A stretch of DNA of 28,488 bases, from the NCBI GenBank assembly GCA_031548835.1, contig JAVBQS010000126.1, forward strand, positions 1 through 28,488. The letters are read 5' to 3'. The notes beneath the pieces are model-generated. The model ran no database searches. It saw only the letters and a program-made list of their open reading frames with translations, and had not been told where the DNA came from. Made by a program: the position numbers and the translations under genes. The stretch comes from WQTU01 sp031548835. Its GTDB lineage: Bacteria; Spirochaetota; Spirochaetia; CADAEX01. Shown here one piece after another: positions 8,390 to 15,985 of the stretch; within the stretch, counting starts at the first letter, position 1; each line of letters starts with the position of its first letter.

Positions 8390-9001
8390 TTATCTATAAA
8401 GTTTTGCAGCTATTTCTGCAACATGCTTTCCCTGGAATTTGGCAATTTTAAGTTCATTATCACTTGGCTGTCTGCTTCCATCATCTCCTGTTATTGTTGA
8501 TGCTCCATAAGGACTTCCGCCAGACATGCCATCTGTATAATGAAGCCCTGCTTCAGAGTAAGGTACTCCAGCAATAATCATCCCATGGTGAAGCAGTGTA
8601 GTGTGAAAGCTTAATATAGTAGATTCCTGGCCTCCATGCTGTGTTGCGCTTGATGTAAAAACACTTCCTATTTTTCCAATAAGAGCGCCGGAGACCCAAA
8701 GCCTTCCTGTAGTATCCAGAAAATTTCTCATTTGGCCGCTCATCATGCCATACCTGGTGGGAGTTCCGAAAATAATTGCATCTGCTTTTTCAAGAGAGGA
8801 AAGATCAGCTACAGGCAGATTGGAAAATTGTTTTACAGTTTCACTTGCTCCCATTTTTGCAATAAGATCATCTCCTATTGTTTCTTTTACACGGAACATT
8901 GATACTTCTGCTCCGTTTACAGATTTTGCTCCTTCTGCCACAGCCTGTGCCAGTTTATATATATGGCTGTACAAGCTGTGGAAAATTATATTTATTTTCA
9001 T
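8390..9001 (-). CDS. wrbA: WrbA-type NAD(P)H:quinone oxidoreductase
   Basis: WrbA is a flavodoxin-like FMN enzyme that reduces quinones by two electrons and protects against oxidative stress. The 203-residue protein has the N-terminal FMN phosphate loop region (FHSLYSHIYKLAQA), the signature PTRYGMMSGQMRNFLDTTG and GSVFTSSATQHGGQE, all typical of WrbA. The frame is open to 9049, but GGAGG lies seven bases before the ATG at 9001, which gives the family N-terminus MKINIIFHS. It is a single gene, convergent with the TRAP permease. The first Walker-like loop reads HSLYSHIYK instead of YSMYGHTEK-type sequences, a minor variation. Anaerobes commonly carry it for oxygen defence. Confidence 0.92.
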   Translation of the reverse strand: MKINIIFHSLYSHIYKLAQAVAEGAKSVNGAEVSMFRVKETIGDDLIAKMGASETVKQFSNLPVADLSSLEKADAIIFGTPTRYGMMSGQMRNFLDTTGRLWVSGALIGKIGSVFTSSATQHGGQESTILSFHTTLLHHGMIIAGVPYSEAGLHYTDGMSGGSPYGASTITGDDGSRQPSDNELKIAKFQGKHVAEIAAKLYR

Positions 9002-9020
9002 CTTTATTTCCTCCACGGTA

Positions 9021-9049
9021 AGTATAGTACACATATTTTCGGAATTCAA
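9021..9049 (-). promoter_or_regulatory. Candidate wrbA promoter
   Basis: On the minus strand TTGAAT (9049-9044) and TATACT (9026-9021) are separated by 17 bases. Transcription would start near 9014, giving a leader only just long enough to include the GGAGG site. The spacing is ideal but the short leader lowers confidence. Confidence 0.4.
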
Positions 9050-9151
9050 AATTTCTGTATTTTTTTGAATCAGTATAAAATTAATGCTGTTATTCTATAT
9101 GAAAGATAGGTTAAACAGTTATTTTATCAATTTCTAATTTTTTCTTATAAT

Positions 9152-9323
9152 AGACCTGTTCGATAACCTAAAAATGACAATTCCGGCATGGTAAGCCATG
9201 CTAGAATTATAAAATAAAAACCTTAAGATTATAAGCTATTAGCAAAAAATCATATATTGTGTCCAAATTAGTACTTATTTGTTGTTCACAAAACGACTTC
9301 TAACAGGGTTATCGAACAGGTCT
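9152..9323. mobile_element. MITE copy A, with 17-bp terminal inverted repeats
   Basis: The ends AGACCTGTTCGATAACC and its reverse complement enclose ~138 bp without an ORF. The element is flanked by a 3-bp direct repeat AAT on both sides, which fits a target-site duplication. An internal hairpin pairs GCATGG with CCATGC, with outer AATTC/GAATT arms (about 9179-9208). Copy B at 12482 is the same element in opposite orientation, about 90% identical by eye. The ends match the terminal repeat of the IS5-type element at 28348 at 15 of 17 positions, so that IS family probably mobilised it. Confidence 0.85.
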
Positions 9324-9354
9324 AATTTAAAAGACAGGGGGAAAATGACAGCGG

Positions 9355-9388
9355 AAAAAATATCCGGCATTCTTTCACAGAATGCCGG
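9355..9388 (-). terminator. Rho-independent terminator of the feo operon
   Basis: CCGGCATTCT (9364-9373) and AGAATGCCGG (9379-9388) form a perfect 10-bp stem with a 5-base loop. On the minus strand it is followed by ATATTTTTT, a good U-tract. It lies 22 bases past the feoB stop and inside the MITE-bounded interval. Confidence 0.88.
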
Positions 9389-9410
9389 TAAGAGATATTT
9401 TTATTAAAAG

Positions 9411-11717
9411 TTAAAAAGCTCCCTTTCTTTTCTGCTCTTTTCCAAGAATATTAAAAAACAGAGCAGTAAAACCAAGAAGAGCAAATCCCAGAATAATCCA
9501 GAAAACTGAATGGCCTAATGTTATCTGATAGAAAAGTGTTGCAACAATCCATGCCAGAAAAGTAAGATATGTTGTAATAAGTATACCGAAAAATTTTCCA
9601 GCTTCTTTAATAAGAGCGCCAAAAGCAGCAAGACATGGAAAGTAAACAAGAATAAAAAGAAGATATGCAAAAACCTGATACGGGCCTTTGGTAAAATATT
9701 TACCCATAATTCCAAAGGTAGTGCTTGATGAACCAATCTCTTCTGCAAGAGTTTCATCATCTGTTTCATCTAAAAGAGATGTGCCGATAGGATCGGAAAG
9801 TCCTCCGCCTACTCCTGCAAGCGCTTCAGGGATAGATTTAAATGCATCAGCAATTCCTCCCCAGAAATTAAATTCTTCTTCTCCTGTTTCTGTTTCATCG
9901 TCACCCGCTGCTTCAGATGCTTCTATCTGCGAATAGAGAGCATCAAGCGTTCCAACAACTGCTTCTTTGGCAAAGAGGCCTGAAAAAAGTCCTACAACAG
10001 CAGGCCAGTTTTCTTTCTCCACTCCCATTGGCTCAAACACAGGTGCGATTCCTTTACCAATACGTGTCAAAACTGAATTATCTGTATTTTCATTTCCAAA
10101 AGATCCATCAAGGCCTAATGAATTAAGAAATGCAAGAACAAGAACTGCTATTGCAATTACTTTTCCTGCTCTAATTATAAAATGTTTTAGCCTCATCCAT
10201 GTATGGATCATTACATGCTTAAATCTCGGCCTGTGATAAGGCGGAAGTTCCATAATAAAATAAGAAGCTTCTCCTTTAAAAAGAGTATTTTTAAGCATAA
10301 GGCCTGTTAATACAGCAAGAACTATTCCAGACAAATATATTGCAAAAACCATTGTTCCCCTTGAGTTGGGAAAAAATGCAGCAGCAAAAAGTGCATAAAC
10401 AGGAAGCCTTGCACCGCATGACATAAAAGGAGTCATAAAAAGAGTTAAGAGCCTGTCTCTTTTGTTTTCTATAGTTCTTGTTGCCATAATTGCAGGTACT
10501 GAGCATCCAAAACCAACAAGAAGAGGTATAAATGCTTTTCCGGGAAGGCCAATCAAACGCATAAGCCTGTCCATTACAAATGCTGCTCTTGCCATATAAC
10601 CGGAAACTTCAAGAATTGCAAGGCAGAGAAACATCATAAAAACAATAGGGACAAATGTTGCAACTGTTTGAAGTCCAGCGCCTATTCCATTTGCAAAAAT
10701 TGTAATAATCCATTCAGGCGCTCCTACTTTTGCAAGAAGCACGCCAAAACCATCTACAAAAATTGTTCCAAATAAAATATCAAAAAAATCTATAAATGCT
10801 CCGCCTACAACATTTGTTGCCCAGAATATAAGATAGAGTATGCCAAGAAAAATCGGAATGCCGAGAAATCTGTTAAGAACAACTTTATCAATTGTTTCAG
10901 TCACCTTAATTCCGGAATCTGTGCGTTTTACAATTTTCTCAACAATACTTTTTATATATCCATACCTGTAATCTGCAAGAACAACATCAGGAGCATCTCC
11001 AAGTATTTCTTCTATTTTTTTCTTTTCAGTTTCTATTTCTTCTTTTGTTATAATATTTTTTCCTATAACAGGATCAGTTATAAATCTGTCATTTTCAAGA
11101 ATTTTTATAGCTGTCCATCTTGGAGCTTTTATTGTAGTATCAGATTCAATTTTTTTGCCCCACTGAGATACAACAGTTTCTACTTCATTTGGGTATTCAA
11201 CAAATGCTGTTGTTATTATCGGTTTTTTAATATATTCAAAGATTGATTTTTTTATTCTTTCAGTATCATTTTTTTCAAGCGCAGATATTTTTTCAACTGG
11301 AAGCCCTAAAAGATGGGATAAAAGCTGGGCATCTATTTTTATGCCTTTTTTTTCTGCAAGGTCATTCATGTTAAGGATAATATAAACAGGAACATTCATT
11401 TCAAGAAGCTGGGTTGTAAGATAGAGGTTTCTTTCAAGATTGCCTGCATCAATAATATTTATTATAAGTTCCGGCTCTCCGCTAAGTATATAATCGCGTG
11501 CAACTTTTTCATCTATAGATGCTGCAAAAAAAGAATAGATACCTGGGAGATCGACAATTGCAATTTCCTGCCCTTCATATTTAATTATACCCTCTTTTTT
11601 TTCAACAGTAACACCAGGCCAGTTTCCTGTTTGTACATGGCCGCCTGTAAGAGCATTAAAGAGAGTTGTTTTTCCCGCGTTGGGATTTCCAACTATTGCT
11701 ATTTTTTTCTTTTCCAT
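9411..11717 (-). CDS. feoB: Ferrous iron transport protein B
   Basis: FeoB is the inner-membrane Fe2+ transporter with an N-terminal GTPase. In this 768-residue protein the G motifs are clear: GNPNAGKT at 10-17, DLPG at 56-59 and NMND at 116-119, followed by the helical GDI-like region. The membrane part (from ~residue 285) contains the Gate motifs GFGCSVPAIMATRTI and MSCGARLPVYALF, with the conserved cysteines used in iron passage. A hydrophilic acidic insert (DDETETGEEEF) lies near residues 590-610. GAGAGGAT precedes the ATG and overlaps the end of feoA, so the two are translationally linked. It is the last gene of feoA2-feoA-feoB and is followed by a strong terminator. Two inverted MITE copies flank the whole operon. 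Confidence 0.97.
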   Translation of the reverse strand: MEKKKIAIVGNPNAGKTTLFNALTGGHVQTGNWPGVTVEKKEGIIKYEGQEIAIVDLPGIYSFFAASIDEKVARDYILSGEPELIINIIDAGNLERNLYLTTQLLEMNVPVYIILNMNDLAEKKGIKIDAQLLSHLLGLPVEKISALEKNDTERIKKSIFEYIKKPIITTAFVEYPNEVETVVSQWGKKIESDTTIKAPRWTAIKILENDRFITDPVIGKNIITKEEIETEKKKIEEILGDAPDVVLADYRYGYIKSIVEKIVKRTDSGIKVTETIDKVVLNRFLGIPIFLGILYLIFWATNVVGGAFIDFFDILFGTIFVDGFGVLLAKVGAPEWIITIFANGIGAGLQTVATFVPIVFMMFLCLAILEVSGYMARAAFVMDRLMRLIGLPGKAFIPLLVGFGCSVPAIMATRTIENKRDRLLTLFMTPFMSCGARLPVYALFAAAFFPNSRGTMVFAIYLSGIVLAVLTGLMLKNTLFKGEASYFIMELPPYHRPRFKHVMIHTWMRLKHFIIRAGKVIAIAVLVLAFLNSLGLDGSFGNENTDNSVLTRIGKGIAPVFEPMGVEKENWPAVVGLFSGLFAKEAVVGTLDALYSQIEASEAAGDDETETGEEEFNFWGGIADAFKSIPEALAGVGGGLSDPIGTSLLDETDDETLAEEIGSSSTTFGIMGKYFTKGPYQVFAYLLFILVYFPCLAAFGALIKEAGKFFGILITTYLTFLAWIVATLFYQITLGHSVFWIILGFALLGFTALFFNILGKEQKRKGAF

Positions 11718-11719
11718 TA

Positions 11720-11953
11720 TTATATCCTCTCAAGTTCTAGTATGTCTGCTTCTTCTTTTCGTAAAGAGAGTTTATATCCCCTTACCTCAATTTCTACCGG
11801 ATCGCCGAGAGGAGCCTTTTTTGTCACTTTGATTTCTGTGTTTTTTGAAATGCCCATGGAAAGAAGCTTATTTCTGTAAACAGAATTCTCGCCGCTGAAA
11901 CCTATAACCTTGGCTTTATCGCCAGGCTTGAGGTTCTTAATTTTTTCTGCCAC
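11720..11953 (-). CDS. feoA: FeoA-domain protein
   Basis: The 77-residue protein is one SH3-like FeoA domain, a cytoplasmic partner of FeoB needed for ferrous iron uptake. Typical features are the start LKPGDKAKVIGF, the central LLSMGISKNTEIKV and the end VEIEVRGYKLSLRKEEADIL. Translation begins at GTG (11953-11951) after a strong AAGGAGG. It lies two bases upstream of feoB and 31 bases downstream of a second FeoA-type gene. Two FeoA proteins before one FeoB is common in anaerobes. Confidence 0.93.
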   Translation of the reverse strand: MAEKIKNLKPGDKAKVIGFSGENSVYRNKLLSMGISKNTEIKVTKKAPLGDPVEIEVRGYKLSLRKEEADILELERI

Positions 11954-11984
11954 AATTCCTCCTTATTGTGCTGCCAGAATAGAA

Positions 11985-12296
11985 TTACTCCTTTTCTGGT
12001 GAAACAAGTATTAGCTCGGCAGAAACTGAATCCATCATAAGGGTATTGTCTCCTGTTGAAATTACACAAGGATGATCTTTTCTTCCGCAAACCAGAGAGA
12101 TTGATGAACCTGGGAAAATACCTTGCTCCATCATTTTTACTCTAAAATTTTCATCACCTACAAGCTTTTCAACATGAAGTTTTCTACCGCATCCAGCTTC
12201 TGCCAATGTACAGACACCACCTTTACAGACCCCGCTTTTAGGGCCGCATCTGTGTTTCACACGAAAATTATGGCTTTCTTCTATATTAGACTTCAT
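11985..12296 (-). CDS. FeoA-domain protein with cysteine-rich N-terminus
   Basis: This 103-residue protein is the first gene of the feo operon. Residues ~35-100 form a FeoA domain (VGDENFRVKMMEQGIFPGS, then LILVSP at the end). The N-terminal ~36 residues are unusual: four cysteines at 17, 24, 29 and 36 (C-x6-C-x4-C-x6-C) among glycines and basic residues. Such an arrangement could bind iron, zinc or an Fe-S cluster and so sense or deliver Fe2+ to FeoB; this is inference. The start has GGGAAGG about seven bases upstream. A strong promoter with a DtxR-like operator lies ~60-95 bases upstream. Confidence 0.88.
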   Translation of the reverse strand: MKSNIEESHNFRVKHRCGPKSGVCKGGVCTLAEAGCGRKLHVEKLVGDENFRVKMMEQGIFPGSSISLVCGRKDHPCVISTGDNTLMMDSVSAELILVSPEKE

Positions 12297-12349
12297 TTTA
12301 AACCTTCCCGCACACTATTAATTATACAATATTTATAAAAAATGAATAG

Positions 12350-12363
12350 TTAGACTTGCCTAA
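12350..12363 (-). promoter_or_regulatory. DtxR/MntR-like operator at the feo start site
   Basis: The minus strand reads TTAGGCAAGTCTAA, an imperfect palindrome matching 11 of 14 positions of the DtxR/IdeR core TTAGGTTAGCCTAA as I recall it. It covers the expected transcription start just downstream of the -10, where a metal-loaded repressor would block transcription. The regulator itself is not in the window. Confidence 0.55.
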
Positions 12364-12364
12364 T

Positions 12365-12393
12365 TATATACGGGAATGCGTAGTTGGTGTCAA
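12365..12393 (-). promoter_or_regulatory. Promoter of the feo operon
   Basis: On the minus strand a perfect -35 TTGACA (12393-12388) is followed after exactly 17 bases by TATATA (12370-12365), which runs on into TATAAT. This is the best sigma-70-type promoter in the window. It lies inside the MITE-bounded interval and drives feoA2-feoA-feoB. Confidence 0.75.
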
Positions 12394-12481
12394 GCATGCA
12401 ATTTGTAAAAAAATAGATATTTAGAGGGAAAAGAAAGCTGAATTATCAATGGGATAAAAGAATTTTTAAATTCTTTTTATT

Positions 12482-12654
12482 AGACCTGTTCGACAACTAT
12501 ATCAGAAGTCATTTTGTTAACAACTAATAAATACTAATTTGGATACAATGTATGATTTTTTGCTAATAGCTTATAATCTTAAGGTTTTTATTTTATAATT
12601 TTGACATGGCCTTACCATGCCAGAATTGTCATTTTTAGGTTATCGAACAGGTCT
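12482..12654. mobile_element. MITE copy B, inverted relative to copy A
   Basis: The ends are AGACCTGTTCGACAACT (one imperfect end) and GGTTATCGAACAGGTCT. The flanks carry a 3-bp direct repeat ATT on both sides. Reverse-complemented, the interior aligns with copy A over its full length (for example the shared block CCTTAAGATTATAAGCTATT). It has no ORF. The internal hairpin is less perfect than in copy A. It lies upstream of the feo promoter. Confidence 0.85.
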
Positions 12655-12784
12655 ATTATAATTATTTGATATTTAAATGGTTAGCTCTATTAAAACAGTT
12701 TACTTAAATACTTGAAAACTCTAAGAAATATATTTTTTTCATTCCTTCGCTTAAATAAAATTTTAAATTATATGGCAACTATTT

Positions 12785-12813
12785 TTTACTTAATAATTAT
12801 ATTATGGTATTAT
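12785..12813 (+). promoter_or_regulatory. Candidate promoter of the DUF2264 gene
   Basis: TTTACT (12785-12790), 17 bases and TATTAT (12808-12813) precede the GTG start by ~30 bases. It is reasonable but the background is very AT-rich. The rest of the gap from 12297 to 12843 holds the feo promoter and MITE copy B; nothing else is apparent. Confidence 0.35.
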
Positions 12814-12843
12814 AAATAAATCAAAAAAATCAGGGAGGAAATA

Positions 12844-14028
12844 GTGAGTTGGGCAAATTTATTATCTAAGTTAGATATGGATAATTCTGGGCAGAAACAA
12901 AGAAAGTATTGGATAAATGTAATGCTTAAAATAGCAGATCCTGTTTTAAATTCGCTCTCTAAGCATAACTTGAAAAAAAACATGCCTCTTCATTTTCACC
13001 CAAACCGCAGTATTTTTGCACCACTAGAAGCATTTGGAAGATTATCTTGCGGCATTGCTCCCTGGTTAGAGCTTGAAAAACTAAGCGGAGAAGAAGAAAT
13101 ATTGAGATATAAATATTTATCCCTTTTCATAGAATCATTAGATGCAGCCACTGATCCAAAATCACCTGATTATATGAATTTTGACCAATATAATCAGCCA
13201 TTGGTAGATACTGCTTTTCTAAGTCATGCATTAGTTAGAGCGCCCAAAAATATTGTGAGCAAGTTAGATAGTAAAATAAAAAACTATTTAATAAATGCTT
13301 TAAAAAAAGTAAGAAATATAACTCCCTGTAATAATAATTGGATACTATTCAGCTCAATGGTAGAAGCAGGTCTTTATGTTCTTGGATCAGATTATGATAT
13401 TGAGAGGATAAGTAATTCTGTAAATCAGTTTATGAATTGGTATAAAGGGGATGGCATATATGGAGATGGAACAATATTACATTGTGACTATTATAATAGC
13501 TTTGTAATACAACCAATGCTTATAGACCTTGTTTCAAATCAGAATTTGCATGATATATCCAAACATTTTACAGGAATAAAAACAGTTGTCATGGAAAGGG
13601 CAAAACGCTATGCGACTATTTTAGAGAGATTAATCTCGCCTGAAGGTTATTATCCATTAGTTGGTAGGTCACTAACCTATCGTTTTGGAGCTTTCCAGCT
13701 TCTTTCCCAGTCTGCCATGCAACATTTTCTGGGTGATAGTATAAATCCGGCACAAATAAGGTGCGCTCTTACTGCTGTTATAAAAAATACTATACATTCT
13801 GGTATATTTGATAAAAATGGATGGTTAGTGCCAGGCGTATATAGTGAACAGCCTAATCTTACAGAATCATATATAAATATAGGAAGTCTTTATTTGTGCG
13901 CAACAGTCTTTTTGACTTTAGGGCTGCCTCCTTCTGATCCTTTCTGGAATTCACAAAATGAAAAATGGACTTCTCAAAAAATAGTTGCAGGGGAAAATAT
14001 TAAAGCAGATAGCGCTATTAAAGGATAG
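12844..14028 (+). CDS. DUF2264-domain protein
   Basis: The 394-residue protein matches the DUF2264 family, with segments such as EAFGRLSCGIAPWLEL near residue 62, WYKGDGIYGDGTILHCDYYN near residue 200 and LTYRFGAFQLLSQSAM near residue 280. Members are predicted to adopt an alpha/alpha-barrel like unsaturated glucuronyl or rhamnogalacturonyl hydrolases, but a substrate is not established to my knowledge. There is no signal peptide, so it should act in the cytoplasm. Translation starts at GTG after GGGAGGAAAT. It stands alone between MITE copy B and the glycan locus, with ~350 bp before the exporter genes. A role in using oligosaccharides is plausible but unproven. Confidence 0.8.
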   Translation: MSWANLLSKLDMDNSGQKQRKYWINVMLKIADPVLNSLSKHNLKKNMPLHFHPNRSIFAPLEAFGRLSCGIAPWLELEKLSGEEEILRYKYLSLFIESLDAATDPKSPDYMNFDQYNQPLVDTAFLSHALVRAPKNIVSKLDSKIKNYLINALKKVRNITPCNNNWILFSSMVEAGLYVLGSDYDIERISNSVNQFMNWYKGDGIYGDGTILHCDYYNSFVIQPMLIDLVSNQNLHDISKHFTGIKTVVMERAKRYATILERLISPEGYYPLVGRSLTYRFGAFQLLSQSAMQHFLGDSINPAQIRCALTAVIKNTIHSGIFDKNGWLVPGVYSEQPNLTESYINIGSLYLCATVFLTLGLPPSDPFWNSQNEKWTSQKIVAGENIKADSAIKG

Positions 14029-14379
14029 ATATATATTTAAAAAGAATTTCTATATATTTCCTTATCAGATTTCAAATCATTATAAATTTATTTAAAAATA
14101 TTTTTTATATTTCTAAATATTTTTCTTAGGATAAATGTGTACAACCTTAAAAGAGTATGAATTTTTAATCTCTGCAAACTATGTATTAAAAAATCAGCAG
14201 AAGTTTAAATTATAAGTAACAAAGTTCAAAGAAAAATAGTCATAAATTATGCATTTGAATATATAAGAGAATAATAAACTATTTTATAATTTTAGAACTT
14301 GCTTGTTTAAAAAAAGGAAAACAGTGTAGTATTATTTATATTATAAATAATTTAATTAAAAATAAGGGTTATGGGATAG
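14029..14379. promoter_or_regulatory. 351-bp intergenic region upstream of the glycan exporter
   Basis: No gene is supported here. The notable feature is a perfect palindrome ATTATTTATA-T-TATAAATAAT at 14331-14351, about 30 bases before the wzm-like start. It could be an operator or simply a product of AT-richness. The promoter for the glycan locus presumably lies here but no clear -35/-10 pair stands out. Confidence 0.35.
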
Positions 14380-15189
14380 ATGAAAAGACAAAAAAATCCA
14401 AGTGAGGTTTTCCACAAGTGGATATTAACACTGTATAGTTTCAGAGACTTATTAAGTCAATTAATAATAAGAGATTTAAAATTGAAATACAGGCGCAGTT
14501 TTTTAGGATATGCATGGAGCGTCCTTAATCCTCTTATGATTATGATTGTTATGTCAGTTGTGTTTTCAAAAATGTTTGCCCGCGGTATAGAAAATTTTCC
14601 GGCTTTTCTAATTTCAGGCAATATTCTGTTCAATTTTATGAGAGAATCTTCATCCAATGCAATAACATCAATTACAGGCAATGCTGCTTTGCTTAAAAAA
14701 ACATATGTGCCAAAATATATTTTTACTTTGTCAAAAATAACCAGTGATTTTATCAATATGTTGTTTTCATTTGGAGCGCTTATTTTAGTTCTCATCTTTA
14801 CTAAAACAGCTTTTACTCCATATACTTTTCTCTTTTTCCTTCCATTAATTCAATTATATATTTTTTGTATAGGCCTTGGTATGTTTTTATCACAATTTGC
14901 TGTGTTTTTTAGAGATATTCAATATATCTGGAGTGTTATCACAACTGCATGGATGTATCTAACACCTCTCTTTTATCCAATTAAAGGATTACCTGAACAG
15001 TTACAATGGCTTATATCCAGGTTCAATCCTATGTTCTGTTATATTGAACAGTTCCGCGATCTCGTTATATATGGACGCATGTTTGAAGTTGGAATGCTGC
15101 TGCAGGGTTTGATTATAGCATTGTCTTTTTTGATAATTGGAACATTTTGCTTTCTGCACAATAAGAATAAATTTATTCTTTATATTTAA
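14380..15189 (+). CDS. ABC-2 type polysaccharide export permease (Wzm-like)
   Basis: This 269-residue inner-membrane protein forms the channel of an ABC exporter for lipid-linked polysaccharide. The cytoplasmic N-terminus contains LIIRDLKLKYRRSFLGYAWS, the classic entry motif of Wzm/TagG permeases, then about six membrane segments, and FFRDIQYIW and LTPLFYPI before the last helices, all family hallmarks. The ATPase partner follows after ~17 bp. GGGAT lies close to the ATG and the ribosome-binding site is mediocre. It opens the glycan locus, implying that the polymer is assembled on the cytoplasmic face and exported by this transporter. Confidence 0.93.
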   Translation: MKRQKNPSEVFHKWILTLYSFRDLLSQLIIRDLKLKYRRSFLGYAWSVLNPLMIMIVMSVVFSKMFARGIENFPAFLISGNILFNFMRESSSNAITSITGNAALLKKTYVPKYIFTLSKITSDFINMLFSFGALILVLIFTKTAFTPYTFLFFLPLIQLYIFCIGLGMFLSQFAVFFRDIQYIWSVITTAWMYLTPLFYPIKGLPEQLQWLISRFNPMFCYIEQFRDLVIYGRMFEVGMLLQGLIIALSFLIIGTFCFLHNKNKFILYI

Positions 15190-15206
15190 AAAATAGGAGT
15201 GTGTTT

Positions 15207-15947
15207 GTGGAAGCAGAAAATGTAATATGTTTAGAAGATGTCACAGTCCGTTTTAATATGGCATCTCAAAAAGTTGATAATCTTAAAGAATATTTTATAA
15301 AACTTTTTAAGAAAGAACTATTTTTTAAAGAATTTTTAGCACTGCAAAATATTAATTTTACTGTTAAGAAAGGTGAATCTTGGGGTATTATTGGACGCAA
15401 TGGGTCTGGCAAATCTACACTATTAAGAGTTATCTGTAAGATCATTGCTCCTTATAAAGGTTCTGTGGCAGTTTCTGGTTCTGTTGCACCTCTAATTGAA
15501 CTTGGCGCAGGTTTTGATGATAATTTAACAGCAGGAGAAAATATATTTCTAAATGGAGCGCTGCTTGGACATTCCAAAAAATATATGCAAAAACATTTTG
15601 ATGATATTGTAGATTTTTCTGAACTTAAAGATTTTTTAGATTTACCTATAAAAAATTATTCATCAGGCATGCGTGCCAGATTGGGATTTGCAATTGCAAC
15701 AACAGTTAAACCTCAAATATTACTTGTAGATGAAGTTTTATCTGTAGGAGATAAAGCTTTTCAAAAAAAATGTGAAGACCGTATGAATGAAATGCTTTCA
15801 GGAGGGACAACACTTTTATATGTCTCACATTCAATAGAATCTGTTAAAAAATTATGCAAAAAAGCTTTATTTTTGGAAAAAGGAAAAGTTGCTATGTCAG
15901 GAGATGTGAATACTGTTTGCGATTATTACTTGCAAGGTGTAAAATAA
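15207..15947 (+). CDS. ABC polysaccharide export ATPase (Wzt-like)
   Basis: This 246-residue ATPase powers the Wzm-like permease. It has Walker A GRNGSGKST (residues 63-71), the Wzt-type segment LIELGAGFDDNLTAGENI, the signature YSSGMRARL and Walker B ILLVDEVL followed by SVGDKAFQKKC. It ends just after the nucleotide-binding domain, so it lacks the C-terminal carbohydrate-binding domain of extended Wzt proteins, and export should not require a recognised chain-end cap. The frame opens with GTG at 15201, but AGGAG at 15195-15199 is one base from it; GTG at 15207, with seven-base spacing, is the better start. Confidence 0.93.
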   Translation: MEAENVICLEDVTVRFNMASQKVDNLKEYFIKLFKKELFFKEFLALQNINFTVKKGESWGIIGRNGSGKSTLLRVICKIIAPYKGSVAVSGSVAPLIELGAGFDDNLTAGENIFLNGALLGHSKKYMQKHFDDIVDFSELKDFLDLPIKNYSSGMRARLGFAIATTVKPQILLVDEVLSVGDKAFQKKCEDRMNEMLSGGTTLLYVSHSIESVKKLCKKALFLEKGKVAMSGDVNTVCDYYLQGVK

Positions 15948-15985
15948 TATCAATATAGAAATATAAAAAAGTGGAGTAAATAATT

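Noticed and set aside
9345..9407. 20-codon plus-strand ORF preceded by AGGGGG between MITE copy A and feoB
   Set aside because: Most of it is the feo terminator hairpin. The start site is probably chance, and no similar protein is recognised.
9152..12654. The feo operon as a MITE-based composite transposon
   Set aside because: Outer flanks differ (AAT on the left, ATT on the right), while each MITE has its own matched duplication, so a recent single transposition of the whole unit is not supported.
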